64,000 bases of DNA, taken from positions 1-64,000 of the forward strand of contig JAILAB010000007.1 of assembly GCA_024681855.1 (NCBI GenBank), written 5' to 3'. Source of the stretch: Elusimicrobiales bacterium (GTDB taxonomy: Bacteria > Elusimicrobiota > Elusimicrobia > Elusimicrobiales > UBA9959). Positions 61,433-64,000 of the stretch are shown here, piece after piece (the stretch's first letter is position 1; each line of letters opens with the position of its first letter). A model generated the notes under the pieces. That model was not told where the DNA came from. It searched no databases and worked only from the letters and a program-made list of their open reading frames with translations. Position numbers and translations under genes: made by a program.

Positions 61433-63886
61433 TTACAGCTTTTCGGGGCAGACGTCCCATTCCTCCTGTGTGCGCCTTCTCATTCTGAGTGCGCCGGAGG
61501 GGCATTTCTTTGTGCAGATTGAGCAGCCTACGCATTTGCTGGCGTCAAAAACCGGCTTTTTGTCCGCATCCAGTTTTACGGCCAGGTAACCGCAGCGCTG
61601 GCAGTTGCCGCAGCTTATGCAAAGGTCTTTGTTAACTTCCGGAATATCCTTTACAGGAGTAAGCTCCATGAAGTCTGTTACCGGCCTGGGCAGAGCGCAG
61701 CCGCGCAGCTCGTCTATGCTCTTGAATCCGCGCTCTTCCATCATGTGGCTGAGACCGGCTTCCAGCTCTTTTATCACTCCGTAGCCGTATTTCATTACCA
61801 CGGTGCAGAACTGCACTGTCTTTACTCCGAGGGCAAGGAAGTTTGCGGCTTCCATATAGTTCATCGGGCCGCCGTTGCCGGAGGTTGGAACTTCAAGGCT
61901 TGCTGCCTTGGAAAGGCTCAGATAGCTTATCGGGGCCACGCCTTCGCCGGACATTCCGGTTACCATGGCTTCGTCCCAGCGGCCTTTGCCTGAAAGTCTT
62001 TCCCTGAAAGCAAGCGACGGGAAGGAATTTGCCAGCGTTATTCCGCCTTTCTTGCTCGGGTATTTTGCAAAAACCTGCTTTATCGCATTCACAACCTGCC
62101 ATATTGAGGTAACTGCTCCGGTAAGTTTGAAGAGTTTCGGAATATCCGGATTGGAAACTTCCATTACCCAGCCTACTATTTTGGCGGAAAGTTCCGGGTC
62201 CTGTGATACTATGTCACCTTTTGTGCCATCTCCGCCCTGCGGGCAGGAAAGCGAGTATTCAACAACTTTTGCCCCGGCCTTTTCCAGCTTCAGGGTATTG
62301 CTCTGCCATACTTTTCTGTCATGCTCGTCATCACCGGTAACTGAACCGCCGGTTGAGGCACCGGTAAGCCTGTCAGGATATTCCTTTACCAGTTTTGCTA
62401 CTTCCGCGCATACGCGGTCAAGCGCATGGCCGGAAACATTGTCCGAATTGCCGTAAGTGTCGTCATTGAATTTTACCATGTACTGCGACGGAATATGTAT
62501 TGGCAGACCGTCGAAGGAGGTTTTCATTATTACACCAGGCCAGCCGGCTTCGTATGCTGCCTTTACCTGCTCATATCCGTCTGAATGTGGGGCTGCGGAA
62601 ATGAGGAAGGGGGAAGACATCTTATAACCGAAGAAATCCGTTTCCAGCGAAACAGGAAGCATATCCTTTCCGGCGAGGGCGCAGGTGTTTTTGCGGTCGT
62701 CCTTTATTTCCGGAGCAGGTTTGCCGGAAAGCCAGTGATGCACTTTGCATGCGGCATTTTTACCGGATGCAACGGCTTCCACAACTGAACCGCCGCTACT
62801 GGCACCGTCTCCGGCGAAGAAAACTCCTTCTGTTTTTTTGTCCTCGATAGCGGGAAGATTCTTTATGGCAAGAATCACAAGGCCAATGTCAGGGCGTTTC
62901 TGTTCAGTTCCTGGCGCGTCTTTTGAGTAGCCGTCAAGGCGTACAAATGTGGCGCCGTCTTCGTAAATGCCTGTAAGGCGGCTTCTGCCATTTATGTTAA
63001 CGCCGGCTTTTATAAGGTCCATGAGCTCATGTTCGGAAAGTTTTATGTCGCCGGCATTCTTGCGGGTGAATATCTCTGCTTTTGCCGCACCATTCTGAAG
63101 CGCTATGAGAGCGCAGTCTGCTGCTACGGCTCCGCCGCCTACAATGGCTACGCCTTTTCCTTTGACATCATATTTTCCCGCATTGCGCAGGTATTCAAGC
63201 CCTTCAATGCCCTTGTCCTCTCCCGGAACATTCAGTTTCAGCTGTGATTCTACTCCTGCGGCTGTGATTACTGCGTCGTAATTCTTTTTATATTCCGCGG
63301 GATCGGTTACTTTTTCTGAAAGATGTATGTTTATGTCTCCGAGTGTTTTGATAAATTCAATTTCACTTTGCAGTGTTGCCTTTGGAAGTCTGCCGCAGGG
63401 AATAAGGTTGCAGGCTCCGCCTGCTTCATCGTATTTTTCAAAAATATCAACCTTATAGCCTTTCTGTGCCAGCATGGCTGCAGCGGCAAGTCCGGCCGGG
63501 CCTGCACCTGCAATGGCTACTTTCTTTCCATTGGATTTTTCAGCCTTGAATGAAGGCAGGCAGCCAAGTTCCTTGGCCTTGTTTATAATGGCAGCCTGAA
63601 CAGCGGGAATATTTATCGGTTTGTCAAAAGTCTTGCGTGAGCAGGCCTTCATGCAGAACCAGTCGGGGCATACAGTTCCGCACACGCCGCCAAAAGGGTT
63701 GTTTGCAAGTATAAGTTTTGCGGCGCGTTTAATGTCGCTCTTCTTCATCTGGCGCACGGCCATCATAAAATCTGCCGGCGAGCATCCGGCGGGGCAGGCT
63801 TCACGGCAGGGTTTCTCCTCGCAGTAAAGACATCTCTCCGCCTCGCTTTTAAGCTGCGCGTCGGTCAGGAAAATATTCTTATTCAT
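61433..63886 (-). CDS. PreT-PreA fusion, dihydropyrimidine dehydrogenase-like reductase
   Basis: 817 residues from ATG 63886; GGAGGAA is 7 bases upstream, and the GTG two codons earlier is too close to it. Order: N-terminal Fe-S region (CLYCEEKPCREACPAGC and CGTVCPDWFCMKAC), GltD/PreT-type FAD domain (AIAGAGPAGLAAAAM, ~126) and NAD(P)H motif (AIVGGGAVAADCAL, ~250), a PreA-type FMN barrel (~415-735) and a ferredoxin tail with CISCGNCQRC and CVGCSICTKKCPSG. The barrel keeps the catalytic Cys in SLSCPQGG (~548). This order is that of mammalian dihydropyrimidine dehydrogenase, joining what bacteria usually split as PreT and PreA. It should reduce a pyrimidine or related ring; with ssnA and the hydroxylases, purine-derived rings are also conceivable. 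Confidence 0.9.
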   Translation of the reverse strand: MNKNIFLTDAQLKSEAERCLYCEEKPCREACPAGCSPADFMMAVRQMKKSDIKRAAKLILANNPFGGVCGTVCPDWFCMKACSRKTFDKPINIPAVQAAIINKAKELGCLPSFKAEKSNGKKVAIAGAGPAGLAAAAMLAQKGYKVDIFEKYDEAGGACNLIPCGRLPKATLQSEIEFIKTLGDINIHLSEKVTDPAEYKKNYDAVITAAGVESQLKLNVPGEDKGIEGLEYLRNAGKYDVKGKGVAIVGGGAVAADCALIALQNGAAKAEIFTRKNAGDIKLSEHELMDLIKAGVNINGRSRLTGIYEDGATFVRLDGYSKDAPGTEQKRPDIGLVILAIKNLPAIEDKKTEGVFFAGDGASSGGSVVEAVASGKNAACKVHHWLSGKPAPEIKDDRKNTCALAGKDMLPVSLETDFFGYKMSSPFLISAAPHSDGYEQVKAAYEAGWPGVIMKTSFDGLPIHIPSQYMVKFNDDTYGNSDNVSGHALDRVCAEVAKLVKEYPDRLTGASTGGSVTGDDEHDRKVWQSNTLKLEKAGAKVVEYSLSCPQGGDGTKGDIVSQDPELSAKIVGWVMEVSNPDIPKLFKLTGAVTSIWQVVNAIKQVFAKYPSKKGGITLANSFPSLAFRERLSGKGRWDEAMVTGMSGEGVAPISYLSLSKAASLEVPTSGNGGPMNYMEAANFLALGVKTVQFCTVVMKYGYGVIKELEAGLSHMMEERGFKSIDELRGCALPRPVTDFMELTPVKDIPEVNKDLCISCGNCQRCGYLAVKLDADKKPVFDASKCVGCSICTKKCPSGALRMRRRTQEEWDVCPEKL

Positions 63887-64000
63887 TAACACTTCCTCCG
63901 GTATAAGGATAGAATTTATGGAAATGCCGTTTTGCTTCCTGCCGGGAAAGTCCTGTTTTCCATTTATGTCTTTGCATGGCAGGGCCTTAAAATGTATTAA

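Overview
This 64 kb window looks like chromosome of an obligately anaerobic, diderm (Gram-negative-type) bacterium. Supporting genes are a class III (oxygen-sensitive) ribonucleotide reductase with its activase, rubrerythrin, molybdenum hydroxylases, a TolC/MacA/MacB-like export operon, a heptosyltransferase-like GT9 enzyme, a lipoprotein, a protein with an apparent outer-membrane barrel, and a type IV prepilin-like protein. The phylum cannot be fixed from the sequence; a gut-associated lineage such as Elusimicrobiota is a weak guess. No rRNA, tRNA, CRISPR array or phage module was seen.

Layout. 1-1000: GC-rich tail of an unknown gene, a terminator, a miniature transposable element (MITE-like repeat copy 1) and an orphan vsr endonuclease. 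1.16-10.4 kb: a molybdenum hydroxylase locus made of the chaperone xdhC, a beta-lactamase-fold/rubredoxin fusion, and two complete heterotrimeric hydroxylases in mirrored order (Mo-FeS-FAD, then FAD-FeS-Mo). 10.7-12.9 kb: a preQ1-I riboswitch in front of a YhhQ-type queuosine-precursor transporter, an SDR and a xenobiotic-acetyltransferase-like protein. 12.9-17 kb: a structured intergenic segment, paired NrdR boxes, nrdR and nrdD (with a fused glutaredoxin-like domain). 17-22.5 kb (minus): tolC-macA-ATPase-permease and a GT9. 23-29 kb: nrdG, dut, a double-GNAT protein, serC-serA and a DUF1015 gene. 29-37.5 kb: a secreted C11 protease with an exported partner, an NCS2 permease, a duplicated-domain exported protein, a GH84 enzyme and an amidohydrolase. 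37.5-46.8 kb: an AddB-like nuclease, the conserved glmU-prs-rplY-pth block, a prepilin and a metallophosphoesterase. 47-53 kb (minus): a methyltransferase, a highly unusual succinate dehydrogenase/fumarate reductase-like trio, a lipoprotein and a ComEC-like secreted hydrolase. 53-64 kb: M29 aminopeptidase, a degenerate 5'-nucleotidase/barrel fusion, rubrerythrin, ssnA, a coiled-coil membrane protein and a PreT-PreA (dihydropyrimidine dehydrogenase-like) fusion.

How the genes work together. The hydroxylases, NCS2 permease, SsnA-type aminohydrolase and PreTA reductase together suggest uptake and anaerobic catabolism of purines or other N-heterocycles. nrdR/nrdD/nrdG/dut serve dNTP supply, with visible NrdR operator sites.

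The most striking observations are: (1) an Sdh/Frd-like complex whose flavoprotein lacks the capping domain, the substrate-binding Arg and the usual flavinylation His, and whose membrane subunit lacks most haem ligands, while the Fe-S subunit is intact; (2) a family of five ~160 bp MITE-like elements with imperfect ~24 bp terminal inverted repeats and, in three copies, perfect 8 bp target duplications; (3) a textbook preQ1-I pseudoknot starting at the predicted transcription start; (4) tandem NrdR boxes spaced 31 bp apart; (5) fusions (NrdD-glutaredoxin, MBL-rubredoxin, pseudo-5'-nucleotidase-barrel).
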